A DNA stretch of 64,000 bases, from positions 62,001 to 126,000 of the forward strand of contig NZ_FOOX01000002.1 in NCBI RefSeq assembly GCF_900113335.1. The letters run 5' to 3'. Positions 26,268-35,622 of this stretch are shown here, in pieces. A program made the translations under genes and the position numbers. Every line of letters starts with the position of its first letter. The first letter of the stretch is position 1. Below the pieces are notes generated by a model. That model searched no databases. It saw nothing but the letters and a program-made list of their open reading frames with translations, and was not told the DNA's origin. The stretch comes from Desulfotruncus arcticus DSM 17038. Lineage in GTDB: Bacteria > Bacillota > Desulfotomaculia > Desulfotomaculales > Desulfallaceae.

Positions 26268-27440
26268 TTACATAGCCGCTTTAAAAATATTCATAATATC
26301 CTCAACTGTACCCTGCCGTGGATTGACTAAGGCAATTATATCTTTTAATGCATTCTGAGAGAGTTGTTCAATATCGTCCTCCTGTACTCCCATTTCTTTT
26401 AAACCGCTTGGCGTTTCAAGATCAGAAAATAGCTGTTTTAATGCAGTCATGATTTTATCAACACATTGAGACTTGCTTCTTGCTTGTATATCCATTGCTT
26501 CAGCTATTTTGAATATCCTTTCTTCAGGTACCGAAACGGCATTAAACTCCAGTACATACGGCAGCAAATTAGCATTATAATTACCATGATAGCCATTATA
26601 AAATCCGCCTAACTGATGGGACAGCGCATGGACATATCCCAGACCGGCATTATTTAAGGTCATCCCTGCCATCATATTAGCGAACATCATCTTTTCTCGT
26701 GCTTCCATATCATTACCGTTCTCATATGCTCGCGGAAGATATTTCCAAGCAACTTTTAAAGCTTTAAGTGCTAAGGCATCGGTTATGGGAGAAGCTTCGG
26801 TGCATATATAAGATTCAATGGCCTGTGTGATAACGTCGATTCCGGTACCGGCAGTTAATTCTTTGGGCATGGTGATATGGAACAAGGGCTCATTAACAGA
26901 TATGGAAGGCATCATCTTAGGTGATCCGATGGTCATTTTCACTTTTCTGGAATTATCTTTTATGATCGCAAACATTGTTACTTCAGCACCTGATCCTCCG
27001 GTAGTATTAATGCATATTGTTGGAAGCATGGGTTTGGTGACCTTATTCCATCCTTCGTAGTCTATTATTGAATTACCGTTAGTAACAACAGTGGCTATCG
27101 CTTTTGCGCAGTCATGATTTGTTCCGCCGCCAATAGAGATCAGAAAATCATAGTCTCTTTTAAGTATATTCAGTTTATTGGGGAAGTACTTTAATCCGTC
27201 CTCTACAAAAGAAACTGTGGGGTTTGTATGCACAACTCCATCAAATATGTCATATGAAATAAACAAAGCTTTTAAAATTTTCTCTACGTTTTCAACATAG
27301 CCCAAACTTATTATATTTTTATCAGTAACAATTAATGCTTTGTTGAGTTTCAAGGGCATTAACTCGTTTGGCAGATCTTTTATTGCGCCAACGCCGGCTA
27401 GATTAGTCTTTGGCATATAAAAATTATGAGTGTTTTCCAA
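26268..27440 (-). CDS. Iron-containing alcohol dehydrogenase
   Basis: A 390-residue group III (iron-activated) NAD(P)-dependent alcohol dehydrogenase that interconverts alcohols and aldehydes. The nucleotide site is SIGGGTNHDCAKAIA (about 102), then TTGGSGAEVT (about 143). The metal site is formed by D in TAGTGIDVITQAIES (about 197) and the histidines in GYVHALSHQLGG and YHG (about 262-281). GGG-x-x-HD resembles the methanol/1,3-propanediol dehydrogenase branch. The start is TTG at 27440 after GGAGG. It begins 27 bases after gerAC with no terminator between, so it is probably the last gene of the germination operon. Confidence 0.9.
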   Translation of the reverse strand: MENTHNFYMPKTNLAGVGAIKDLPNELMPLKLNKALIVTDKNIISLGYVENVEKILKALFISYDIFDGVVHTNPTVSFVEDGLKYFPNKLNILKRDYDFLISIGGGTNHDCAKAIATVVTNGNSIIDYEGWNKVTKPMLPTICINTTGGSGAEVTMFAIIKDNSRKVKMTIGSPKMMPSISVNEPLFHITMPKELTAGTGIDVITQAIESYICTEASPITDALALKALKVAWKYLPRAYENGNDMEAREKMMFANMMAGMTLNNAGLGYVHALSHQLGGFYNGYHGNYNANLLPYVLEFNAVSVPEERIFKIAEAMDIQARSKSQCVDKIMTALKQLFSDLETPSGLKEMGVQEDDIEQLSQNALKDIIALVNPRQGTVEDIMNIFKAAM

Positions 27441-27467
27441 GTTTCATTCCTCCATTTTTATTTTTGC

Positions 27468-28700
27468 CTATTTTAAATTTAATTTTCTAATGTTTGTACC
27501 TGTATTAATTACTTTTGTATCAACATTTATATAAACTTGTGTATATGGAAAAACATCATCCCACTTTTCCGCATATTCAGTTTGCCATAATTTCGGATTC
27601 TTTCTAAACAAAGCAAATCCGAAGCCGAATATATCAGACTTAAATTCTTCCTGACATTTCACTAGTGCCGCTTCGATATCGGAACGTATACTTTCTGATA
27701 GTTTATTTTCTATGACCGTTACTTCTTCAGGAGATAAAAATTCCGAACCTTTATTGCTATAATATTTCCTCAAATCGGCAACTATTTTAACATCCACTTC
27801 AAATAACGGCTCATTTTTTTCCATTATAACTTTAATTTTACTTCTTGACTTACTCACATGATAATAAAATATGTTTTTCGTATCAGTTTCGTCTGATGTT
27901 TCAGAGGTTTTGAAAGTATTAATCTTCTTTCCGGTAATCCATCCATAGCCAAGAGTTTCTTGATCATTTAGCCATCCCGCCAATTTATCTCCTTTAAAAA
28001 CAGCCATCCCGGCAACTCGATGAGCCCCTTCACGTTCCTCAACAAACCTGGTATTCCCCTGGATGCCACCTTTAGCTTCGGGTTCTGTTTTTTTAGATAC
28101 CGTAATTACCCTCGGTGCCACAGCTTCTATTCCACCAACAGCCAGCATCTGTGTAAAGTCCAGTATTGAAACTGGAAATGCCGAACCTATGGCTCGTGAT
28201 ACAGTGAGCAAATTGCTGATTTCTTCACCGGAGGATGTTATGAGAGAAGCGTTAAACGTACTTAAGGTATCCTCCGCCCTGCCGGATGTAATTACAATCT
28301 GAGCAGTGCTGCGTAGAGAAGGTACGCGATCTGAAAATTCGATTATGTCCATCATGTTGTATTTGGCTGCATCTTCACCAACAATGACAACTTTTAAATA
28401 ACCCATAAACACTCTTTTTAAAGTTACTTGCTCTATCTTTATCAATGCATCGTACAACGTTTTATCTGTTGCAGAATAGACAGTACCCACCTGAGATCTG
28501 GAATCTCCCTGGGCGCCGCCTTTTCCCTGTTTTGTAGTCGGTAGATACTGTAAGGTTAATGTTGTTTCATGGGATTGCTTGTCGAAGTCAATAGCTAAAG
28601 CATAAACCTGGATCAAATCTTCATATTCTTCGTAATCCCAGCATCCTGACAGGACAAGGGCAAAGAGTAATAAAGCCGGCAAAAGAATTCTTTTCATCAT
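27468..28700 (-). CDS. gerAC: Ger(x)C family spore germination lipoprotein (GerAC)
   Basis: C subunit of a GerA-type germinant receptor, anchored to the outer face of the spore inner membrane. Signal peptide with lipobox LVLSGC near residue 21, followed by the family-typical WDYEEYEDL. The body of about 390 residues has the three-domain GerAC pattern (TDKTLYDALIKIEQVTLKRV near 85-104; the C-terminal EVDVKIVADLRKY and IEAALVKCQEEFKSDIFGFG blocks). The first codons overlap the end of gerAB by four bases (ATGA). Germinant specificity cannot be read. Confidence 0.92.
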   Translation of the reverse strand: MMKRILLPALLLFALVLSGCWDYEEYEDLIQVYALAIDFDKQSHETTLTLQYLPTTKQGKGGAQGDSRSQVGTVYSATDKTLYDALIKIEQVTLKRVFMGYLKVVIVGEDAAKYNMMDIIEFSDRVPSLRSTAQIVITSGRAEDTLSTFNASLITSSGEEISNLLTVSRAIGSAFPVSILDFTQMLAVGGIEAVAPRVITVSKKTEPEAKGGIQGNTRFVEEREGAHRVAGMAVFKGDKLAGWLNDQETLGYGWITGKKINTFKTSETSDETDTKNIFYYHVSKSRSKIKVIMEKNEPLFEVDVKIVADLRKYYSNKGSEFLSPEEVTVIENKLSESIRSDIEAALVKCQEEFKSDIFGFGFALFRKNPKLWQTEYAEKWDDVFPYTQVYINVDTKVINTGTNIRKLNLK

Positions 28701-29806
28701 TTTGTAGCACTTCCAGCCCTTTTATTTGTTATCAGAACGCTAATAGAAGCAAGCAGTAAGGTCAATACGGAAAAGGGCAAGATAATATAACTTGCCAAAA
28801 ATACGGCCAGAAAATATGCCTTATTGTATGACCCTAACCAGATTGAAGGTATCAACATCATCAGAGCTATGATAATCAACTGTAGTAAGGGTTTTTTGTT
28901 AAATATCTTTTTTACAGCTGTCCATGCGCAATACATGCTCACAGTAATCTTACCAATGGCAATAATTTGGTAAGTTCCAAAAATGAATATTTCTAAACCT
29001 TGTAAAAATTTCCCTGCCTGGATAAGCTTGGCTGCATTAACTCCTCCAAATGCGATCCGTTTGGCAAGCTCAGGACTCATTATCCCTATAATAATCATTA
29101 TGGCAAAAGAAAAGATAACCGAACTTAATGCTATTCCCTTGACAACCCACATATAGTGCTTGCCCGAGTCTGGTATGTTACGCACTATGACCATAAAAAT
29201 CAGCAATACTTCGGCCGCCCCTCCTAACATGAATATGCTTCCCTTGATAAATCCGGTTAATGATGTATCAAAGACAGGAATCACATATTCAATATGAAAT
29301 AATTTAGGAGCAAAGATGAAGGCGGCAAAATAATTGATAATACCGAATGCAGCCAGTATCTCAACCAATCTTCCAAAGACCTTGATTTCGCCATATGCAA
29401 ACATTACACAAATCAATATTAAAATCAACATAATAATCCAGGGCGGCGTAGTACCCAAAAAGAATGCGTTAATCATTTGCGTAAACATGTTTAAATGTGC
29501 AACAGCAATTGTAATATTTAATAAAATGAATATTACAATAATAGCCATGTTTGGAAATTTACCCAGACATCTTTCTAATATATCAAAAACCGTGCTTTGC
29601 GGTTGAAACTTTCCTAAGTAAAAAATCCACACCGCAAAAGGTATTACGAATAAAATTCCTAATAAGCCTGCGACCCAAGCAGCTCTACCTGTATAGTCAT
29701 CAATCCATGTATGAATATATACTATATTTCCTATAGCACCGAGAAAAGACAAAAAGATAACTTGCTCCCTGGTGAGCTGGATATTTTGTGGCATAAATTT
29801 GATCAC
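28697..29806 (-). CDS. gerAB: GerAB/YndE-type spore germination permease
   Basis: B subunit of the germinant receptor, a member of the APC amino acid transporter superfamily with ten helices and 369 residues. It starts QLTREQVIFLSFLGAIGN and contains the GGAAEVLLIFMVIVRNIPD segment typical of the family. GTG at 29806 is annotated here, but ATG at 29794 has the better-spaced GAGAGTG site and may be the true start. It is coupled to gerAC by a four-base overlap. In known receptors this subunit binds the germinant. Confidence 0.92.
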   Translation of the reverse strand: MIKFMPQNIQLTREQVIFLSFLGAIGNIVYIHTWIDDYTGRAAWVAGLLGILFVIPFAVWIFYLGKFQPQSTVFDILERCLGKFPNMAIIVIFILLNITIAVAHLNMFTQMINAFFLGTTPPWIIMLILILICVMFAYGEIKVFGRLVEILAAFGIINYFAAFIFAPKLFHIEYVIPVFDTSLTGFIKGSIFMLGGAAEVLLIFMVIVRNIPDSGKHYMWVVKGIALSSVIFSFAIMIIIGIMSPELAKRIAFGGVNAAKLIQAGKFLQGLEIFIFGTYQIIAIGKITVSMYCAWTAVKKIFNKKPLLQLIIIALMMLIPSIWLGSYNKAYFLAVFLASYIILPFSVLTLLLASISVLITNKRAGSATK

Positions 29807-29819
29807 TCTCTTTTTTGGG

Positions 29820-31376
29820 CTAGCATCTGATCAATTTTTTACAACGTTTTTTTAAGACGCTGTATGGGGCACGGATAAAAGTATCTTTCATTCCTTCAAG
29901 GTCAAAGGGTACAAAAGGATAAAGGTAAGGAACCCCGAAAGATTCCAGAGCTGCCAGATGCCAGAAAATAATCACAGTGCCGTTTATTACTCCGAACAGC
30001 CCGAATGCGCCGGCCAGTAGAATTAAAAAATAATTAATAAGCCTTGCCGGGTAGATCAGTGTGGTCGTGGAAATGGCAAAGGACGATATTGCTGCAATAG
30101 CTGCCACGATAATAACAGATGCGCTTACATAACCTGCATCAACAGCCGCTGTTCCAATGACTATAGCTGACAGCACCCCGATAAAGAAACCTACCGATCC
30201 CGAAACACGCATTGACGCTTCGCGGATCAGAGTTATGGCAAAGGTTAAGATAAGCAGTTCCACAACAGACGGAAAGGGTACGCCCTCTCTTCCATTTGCT
30301 ATGTTCAAGGCCAGGGGTGGAGGTACAATGGAATGATTATAGGCTACGAAGGCTAGATACACAGGGGCAATTTGGATCGATAATATAAAAGCTATAAAAC
30401 GTGCCATTCTTAAAAAAGAAGAAACAAGGGATCTTTCTACGTAATCATCCATAGTTTTAAAATGATCCCAAAATGATATGGGAGCTGCAAGCGCAAAGGG
30501 ACTGTTGCTGCATAATATGGCAAACTGTCCGTCAATCAAGCTTTTGGCTATGATGTCAGGACGCTGAGACTGTCTGTATTTGGGGAATACAGACCATGGA
30601 GCATCTTCTATCAGCTCGGCTAAAGCGCCTATTCCATATACAGTATCTATATCTATACTTTTAATCCGGCGTCTGGCTTCCTCAACTGCTTTGGTATTTG
30701 CTGTGCCTTCAAACCATAGCAATTTTACTTTAGTATGTGAAAGTACGCCAACAGTAAAAGTTTCAATGTGCAAATCCGGCGTTGGAAGCCTTCGAATTAT
30801 CATACTGCAATTTGTTTCCAGATCTTCGATAAAGGAATCCTTACTTGCAAAAACTGTAACTTCATTTTCTGGTTTTTCTATGGCCCGTTTTTCTACCTTA
30901 CGGCTTCCAATAATAAGAGCAGTATCCAGATGATCAATAAAAAGCACTGTATTTCCATTTAAAAGACTATCTACAACCTGCTCCATTTGATCGGTTCTCT
31001 TTGTATTGGGTATAGATATAAATTTTGACTGCATCAGCAAAAGGATGCCGTCAAAACCGATCTTTGCATCAATCTTTCCCTTAAGCAGAGGTTCAATTAC
31101 CTGACTGCTGATCAGTTTTATGTCGGTAATACCTTCTATATAAGCTACTCCGACCTGTGCTTGACCCTCTAAAACATCATATTTTCCTTCAACCAGACCT
31201 AACCCGTCCCCTAGAATGCTATGTAAAAATCCGAAATTTTCATCAATTGTTGCAAAAATATTTCTCTTTTGGGCTTGAGAAGGCAGATGGGTTGAAGGTT
31301 TTTCTTTATTATCATTCTTTTTGCTTTTATGTTTTTTATTTGCGATGTTTTTTGCGTATTTAGTATATATTTTCAT
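29820..31376 (-). CDS. gerAA: GerAA-type spore germination protein
   Basis: A subunit of the germinant receptor, 518 residues. A long hydrophilic N-terminal domain (about 1-300) contains GVAYIEGITDIKLI and LIEDAPWSVFPKYRQSQRPD. Five or so helices follow, including the signature PFPSVVELLILTFAITLIRE (about 373-392) and EASMRVSGSVGFFIGVLS. A lysine-rich stretch of 35 residues precedes the conserved domain. The ribosome site is weak (AGGTA). First gene of gerAA-gerAB-gerAC-alcohol dehydrogenase. In spore formers such operons are transcribed in the forespore by sigma-G; I did not identify a sigma-G promoter with confidence. Confidence 0.92.
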   Translation of the reverse strand: MKIYTKYAKNIANKKHKSKKNDNKEKPSTHLPSQAQKRNIFATIDENFGFLHSILGDGLGLVEGKYDVLEGQAQVGVAYIEGITDIKLISSQVIEPLLKGKIDAKIGFDGILLLMQSKFISIPNTKRTDQMEQVVDSLLNGNTVLFIDHLDTALIIGSRKVEKRAIEKPENEVTVFASKDSFIEDLETNCSMIIRRLPTPDLHIETFTVGVLSHTKVKLLWFEGTANTKAVEEARRRIKSIDIDTVYGIGALAELIEDAPWSVFPKYRQSQRPDIIAKSLIDGQFAILCSNSPFALAAPISFWDHFKTMDDYVERSLVSSFLRMARFIAFILSIQIAPVYLAFVAYNHSIVPPPLALNIANGREGVPFPSVVELLILTFAITLIREASMRVSGSVGFFIGVLSAIVIGTAAVDAGYVSASVIIVAAIAAISSFAISTTTLIYPARLINYFLILLAGAFGLFGVINGTVIIFWHLAALESFGVPYLYPFVPFDLEGMKDTFIRAPYSVLKKRCKKLIRC

Positions 31377-31570
31377 AATTACCTACCGAAATTTTAGGCT
31401 GCAGATTTAGATGGTAATAGTTTTACATAAGTTAGTAAAATCTATACTAAATACTAAACTTTCCCTTGTCGCTATCGGCCGAATTTAGAACCAGCCGCAG
31501 GTTACCGGGCTTTAGCCCGAGTAAAAAGGCGGGTTTTTCGCCAGGCTGCTGAAAAAGTCCTCTTAACGTA

Positions 31571-31614
31571 AAAAAGGTATAATCCTTCATTTGTGAGGAG
31601 ATTATACCTTTTTT
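31571..31614. terminator. Bidirectional-looking terminator between DUF3231 and gerAA
   Basis: AAAAAGGTATAATC and GATTATACCTTTTTT form a 14-base stem with T-runs on both strands. It can end the minus-strand DUF3231 transcript (stop at 31666). The segment 31377-31570 holds no gene; GGCTGCTGAAAAAGTCC at about 31543 resembles an insertion-sequence end but has no partner. Confidence 0.8.
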
Positions 31615-31665
31615 TCTGTATAATTAAGGGTATCTTTTTTTTTAGGTGGGTGACATATGAGTATC

Positions 31666-32721
31666 TTAATGTTTTGAATTAATTAAATCCTCTCTATCAA
31701 TAACTCTTGGCGGCTCTTCAAGCCAACCGTTTTCTATCATTATCTTTACGCCATCCTCAGCATGATCCGCAGTATCCACCATGGTACGGGTGTAACCGGG
31801 AAGTAAATCGTGTCTTAAAATTGTTGATATTGCTGTGCCACAGTTGGCTATTACAACCGCACTCATATAAAGTGATTTAGCCATCATTAATTTGTCCGAA
31901 AACGGAGAAACTGTTGAATCGGTGACAGGCGTATCCCAACTCATCGGCACAGGGATATCCTCTTGACTTAAAATTGGGATATACATATTCAAAAACCTGT
32001 TTGCTAAATCTATCCCTTTGTCCATATAATGGCGTACTTTTTTTGATTCCGCTACTTGTCTAAAGCCAATCAAAACGTCTTTGCCTAAGCTGATCATCAT
32101 TATTCCATGGAAAAGCGATGATATCTCCACTGCCAGTAAAGGTCTTTTTTCATGCACCAAATACCCTGCCAGAAAATTTTTTTTCTTGACAAAATCGGTG
32201 GTTTTAGGCGTTGTAATATAAGGGGGGCGTATATAAAGCCCTTTGGAGAGCAATAAGTCCACTGTTTTTTGATATAATTCTATTATTGAAGAACAACAAC
32301 GGGTGTAAAACTCCCTTACATCAGGACGTACCGAGGTAGTTAGAGCCGAACCTTGTGTAGCAATTCCCGCCTTAGTTTTATGGTTAAGGAAATACAGGTA
32401 AAACGGGTCTGAATAGAGACGGGGAGCATTTGTATTAATATCTTCAGTCGTATACCCAATAGGAATTGAAAGCCCTTCTTTATTGAAGGCTTCTATTATC
32501 CAAGAAACCATTTTATTTGTTACATCCACAGCAGATTCCAATAATAAACGAATATCCTTATCCTGTACATTGCTTAAAAAATGCTTGAACATGCAGCTAT
32601 ACATACTAGATTCCATACAAGTGTTCCAAAGGACTCCAATTTCAGATGCGTTAAGCCTCGTATCATTAACAATTTCCCCGCTGGTACCAATTGTTTCTTT
32701 TAATTCTGTGTTAGTTGTCAA
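31666..32721 (-). CDS. DUF3231 family protein, two domains
   Basis: A 351-residue, all-helical protein with two DUF3231 repeats (about 15-165 and 180-340). Recognisable pieces are LNASEIGVLWNTCMESSMY, VSWIIEAFNKEGLSIPIGYT split around the Ps, and in the second repeat GIDLANRFLNMYIPIL and DIPVPMSWDTPVTDSTVSPF. I choose TTG at 32721, seven bases after AGGGGGTG; the longer frame to 32748 has no ribosome site. Family function is unknown, but members are frequent in spore formers. It follows the GMC oxidoreductase pair and ends at the terminator at 31.6 kb. So the three genes may be one operon. Confidence 0.85.
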   Translation of the reverse strand: MTTNTELKETIGTSGEIVNDTRLNASEIGVLWNTCMESSMYSCMFKHFLSNVQDKDIRLLLESAVDVTNKMVSWIIEAFNKEGLSIPIGYTTEDINTNAPRLYSDPFYLYFLNHKTKAGIATQGSALTTSVRPDVREFYTRCCSSIIELYQKTVDLLLSKGLYIRPPYITTPKTTDFVKKKNFLAGYLVHEKRPLLAVEISSLFHGIMMISLGKDVLIGFRQVAESKKVRHYMDKGIDLANRFLNMYIPILSQEDIPVPMSWDTPVTDSTVSPFSDKLMMAKSLYMSAVVIANCGTAISTILRHDLLPGYTRTMVDTADHAEDGVKIMIENGWLEEPPRVIDREDLINSKH

Positions 32722-32779
32722 TTTATGGCACCCCCTAAAATTACCCAAACTATTACTTCCACATTAGTATACTTGTTTT

Positions 32780-34483
32780 TTAACAAAAATATTTTTGAGT
32801 TAATTTTTCCGCTGTGCGTGTTGCTAAAGCTTGGGTTGTAAGAGTAGGATTTGGCCCTCCCAAGCTATTATAGAGTACGCTGTTATCTGCTATAAATAAC
32901 CTTTTAACTTGAAAAGCTTCACAATTTGCATCGGTAACATAACCCATACGCATTGTACTTTCTAAATGAGCGAATAAGTAAGGTGAGCAATCGGTACGTA
33001 TAATTTTTTTAGCTCCCGCTTTCTTGAGGATATTTGTTGCAATAACAGCTAGTTTATCCCTCTTTTGTTTATCCTTTTTGCTTGGATAATACTTAATTAC
33101 AGGTATCGAACCATGCTCATCCTTTAGAACAGGATCAAGAGTAATTCCACTTTTCTTATTAACTTCATCATCAGTAAATATTAAAACACTTAAAGTTCTT
33201 GGATATTCCATCATTAATTCTTTAAGTTCCCGGCCTATTACTCTTCCCCTAACATCCCAAGGTTCTTCCGAATCGGTTTTGCGTAAAAAGTTGTAACCGT
33301 CTTTACTAAATGCGTAAAGTAAGGTAGATAATAATCCCGGACTTGAACCAAATCCCTGAATCACTCCAACTCCCGGGTAATCAAGTCTAGCTGCTGAATT
33401 TGGCCCGACATATGGTTTTATGTTAGGAACACCTAATATATTCATCAAGATTTGCTCGTCAAATATACCGGAGACAGTGTCAGACCAATGGCTTGTCAAT
33501 CCTTTTCCAATCCACGAATTATTTGGTAGTTTTGAATTTAACCAAAGCCGGGGAGTTTCTATACCGCCTGCTGCCATAACTACAACTTTTGCCCTAAGTT
33601 CACCTGTTTCTCCTGTCCAGGTATCTCTATATTGGACACCTATAGCCTTAAGACCGTCATTTTCATCTTTCTCTGTTAATATCTTGATAACAAATGTGTT
33701 TGGCCTAACCATTACATTTCCCGTTTTAAGAGCAAGGGGAATATAACTCACCAATGTTGAACGTTTGGCTATTTTTTCAACCGTGGGACCAATGTGACAT
33801 CCGTTGATACAGCTGCCGCATAGAGTGCAACCTTCAGTATTCTCTTCAAATTTAAAGTACGGATCGTTTATATTATGATCCGTAGGTAAAATTGCATTAG
33901 GCTGGGGGCGATAACCCGGACTTGTGACATTAAGGGTTTTTAAAAGTGACCATCCGGCTTTTTTGGCACCATGAAAAAATAGCTCTTCTTTTGCCGTCAT
34001 TGGTGCGGGGGCAACCGGGAGTGTTGCTTCAACTTTCTCATAGTATGGAATCATTTCCCGATAGGAAATGGGCCAAACGTCATCCACTGCTGACGGAAAC
34101 GCCCGTGGAGAATTTCCAAGGTAGTTAAGTGTAGTCCCGCCTACGCCGGAAATCTGCCAGGCAAAACCTCCCTGGGGAATGTATCTAAACCAGGGATACC
34201 GATTTCTATCTGCGGGCCCCCAGCGAAATTTACCTGACACAAAGTCGTTCATGTCACCTTCATAACCTGTAAATTTTCTATTTAAAATCTCATGACTTAA
34301 GTTTTCAGGATTGGAATCGTGTACGGCACCATGTTCCTGGTTTGGATTGGGCCATTTTTTATTTCCATACCATGTTCCGGCTTCAAGCAATAGTACTTTT
34401 ACTCTCTTTTCACCAAGTTCTTTGGCAACAACAGGGCCTCCTCCACCCGCTCCGATTATGATAACGTCGGCAGCATATGTCAT
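32780..34483 (-). CDS. GMC family FAD oxidoreductase
   Basis: A 567-residue flavoprotein of the glucose-methanol-choline superfamily, close to the large subunit of gluconate 2-dehydrogenase-like enzymes. The FAD fold is DVIIIGAGGGGPVVAKELGE (about 6-25). GMC signatures include GVGGTTLNYLGNSPRAFPS (about 115) and, at the end, DNSVLYNSLGGPNPTLTTQA. A cysteine group CTLCGSCINGCHIGP (about 217-231) could bind an Fe-S cluster, as in relatives from anaerobes. The catalytic histidine region is FAHLESTMRMG. ATG 34483 is preceded by AAGGTGG at five bases; the frame is open nine bases further. The substrate is probably a polyol or alcohol, not determinable. Confidence 0.87.
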   Translation of the reverse strand: MTYAADVIIIGAGGGGPVVAKELGEKRVKVLLLEAGTWYGNKKWPNPNQEHGAVHDSNPENLSHEILNRKFTGYEGDMNDFVSGKFRWGPADRNRYPWFRYIPQGGFAWQISGVGGTTLNYLGNSPRAFPSAVDDVWPISYREMIPYYEKVEATLPVAPAPMTAKEELFFHGAKKAGWSLLKTLNVTSPGYRPQPNAILPTDHNINDPYFKFEENTEGCTLCGSCINGCHIGPTVEKIAKRSTLVSYIPLALKTGNVMVRPNTFVIKILTEKDENDGLKAIGVQYRDTWTGETGELRAKVVVMAAGGIETPRLWLNSKLPNNSWIGKGLTSHWSDTVSGIFDEQILMNILGVPNIKPYVGPNSAARLDYPGVGVIQGFGSSPGLLSTLLYAFSKDGYNFLRKTDSEEPWDVRGRVIGRELKELMMEYPRTLSVLIFTDDEVNKKSGITLDPVLKDEHGSIPVIKYYPSKKDKQKRDKLAVIATNILKKAGAKKIIRTDCSPYLFAHLESTMRMGYVTDANCEAFQVKRLFIADNSVLYNSLGGPNPTLTTQALATRTAEKLTQKYFC

Positions 34484-34494
34484 GGGATCCACCT

Positions 34495-35175
34495 TTATTC
34501 TGTGAATTTTTCAATCAAATAACCTTTCAGAGCATGATAGCCCTTGGAAGGGCCGGGATATCCAACCTGTTTCCAACCTGTAGGGAAATGCTCTAGTTGG
34601 CGTTTTTCAGGCGTTTCCATACGTGTTGAACCGTATCCGGACCATTCAGTATAATACCCAATTATGGCAAGAAAGGTAATCGAAACTATTACGGTAAATA
34701 CAAATCCCTGGTAATTATGGAAAGGTAAAGGCAAGATTGCGAGATCGTCTTCTTTCTGCTCCAAAAGAGTTATTGCCCGAAAACGATCGCTTGGTGCAAG
34801 GGCTGCAAAGGCACCTTTCTCAGGCAGGATAGCTGAGTTTACGGGTATTTTATTTCCCCCCATATGGAGTAATTGCTTTGCAGCTATATTCAGCATTTCT
34901 GCAGCTGCATCAGCTAAATGAATATTAAAGCTTTTTAGAATAATAATTAGCGAAAGAAAATGATCCAGTGACCAGATTTGATATTCGTCAGTGTGTGAAT
35001 CCAATGCTCCACATGACTGAATAGATCCTTGTTTTTCTGTAAGCTCGGGAGTCACCGGCACTATTGCATCTACCAATGCTTTAAAAACTGCTTGGGTTTG
35101 CGGAAGGGTATATTTATTGCCTTGGAAAAATATCATCATAACAAACAGTTTGGAAAATCCCAAGTCATTCTCCAC
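34495..35175 (-). CDS. Probable gluconate 2-dehydrogenase subunit 3-like partner of the GMC enzyme
   Basis: A 226-residue protein placed directly before the GMC oxidoreductase, 11 bases from its start. N-terminal half: YTLPQTQAVFKALVDAIVPV resembles the start of subunit-3 proteins; a helical segment with ALAPSDRFRAITLLEQ follows. One membrane helix (FVFTVIVSITFLAIIGYY, about 160-177) precedes a tail with EWSGYGS and FPTGWKQVGYPGPSKGYHALKGY, a typical ending of these partners. The start is uncertain: GTG 35175 or an internal ATG about 11 codons later. It probably anchors or stabilises the flavoprotein at the membrane. Confidence 0.7.
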   Translation of the reverse strand: MENDLGFSKLFVMMIFFQGNKYTLPQTQAVFKALVDAIVPVTPELTEKQGSIQSCGALDSHTDEYQIWSLDHFLSLIIILKSFNIHLADAAAEMLNIAAKQLLHMGGNKIPVNSAILPEKGAFAALAPSDRFRAITLLEQKEDDLAILPLPFHNYQGFVFTVIVSITFLAIIGYYTEWSGYGSTRMETPEKRQLEHFPTGWKQVGYPGPSKGYHALKGYLIEKFTE

Positions 35176-35330
35176 CTCATTCCAATAATGCTACCAAATT
35201 GTATTTTGAATAACCTGAAGACCGTAATATGTACCGTAAAAAAACCGACTCGTAAGGGTTTTAATGTTTTTATTTTTCCTGGTTTATTAATGCTATATAC
35301 ATGGTTTATCTCCACCTTTAGCCTAAAACA

Positions 35331-35479
35331 TGCAAGCTGCTGAGCCGAAGGAGGATATATCAAGCGCCGAGGGAGTTGCTTCATGATGGGAGCACACACG
35401 AACCCTTTGGGTGGCGGATGCCGATGGTAAAAAAGCCCGTCAGATAAAGGAAGCCGGAACAGGTATTAAACGCCCGCTT
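35331..35479 (+). pseudogene. Fragment of the beta-propeller lipoprotein gene
   Basis: About 149 bases match 49419-49564 of the PD40-repeat lipoprotein gene with about ten differences and small insertions (for example CATGATGGGAGCACAC against CATGGGAACGCAC). No other part of that gene is present here. The insertions break the frame, so it cannot be functional. Confidence 0.85.
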
Positions 35480-35503
35480 ATACGAATATGAATGGAGGGC
35501 TTT

Positions 35504-35622
35504 ATGGAATTCAAACTTGCTTTACTGGCAGTCAAAGACGTTGGAGTATCAAAACAATTTTACGCTGAATTATTTGATCAAAAAGTTGCGCTTGATTTGG
35601 GATGGAATGTTACTTTTATTGT
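35504..35622 (+). pseudogene. N-terminal remnant of a VOC (glyoxalase-fold) protein
   Basis: After GGAGGG, ATG 35504 starts MEFKLALLAVKDVGVSKQFY and continues AELFDQKVALDLGWNVTF, the first 39 residues of a standard VOC-fold protein. At about 35622 the sequence switches in mid-gene to a copy of the helicase 3' region. The missing C-terminal half type is found at 24.1 kb on the opposite strand. Confidence 0.7.

Noticed and set aside
31540..31560. Insertion-sequence end (GGCTGCTGAAAAAGTCC)
   Set aside because: Only one such sequence, no transposase, no inverted partner or target duplication nearby.
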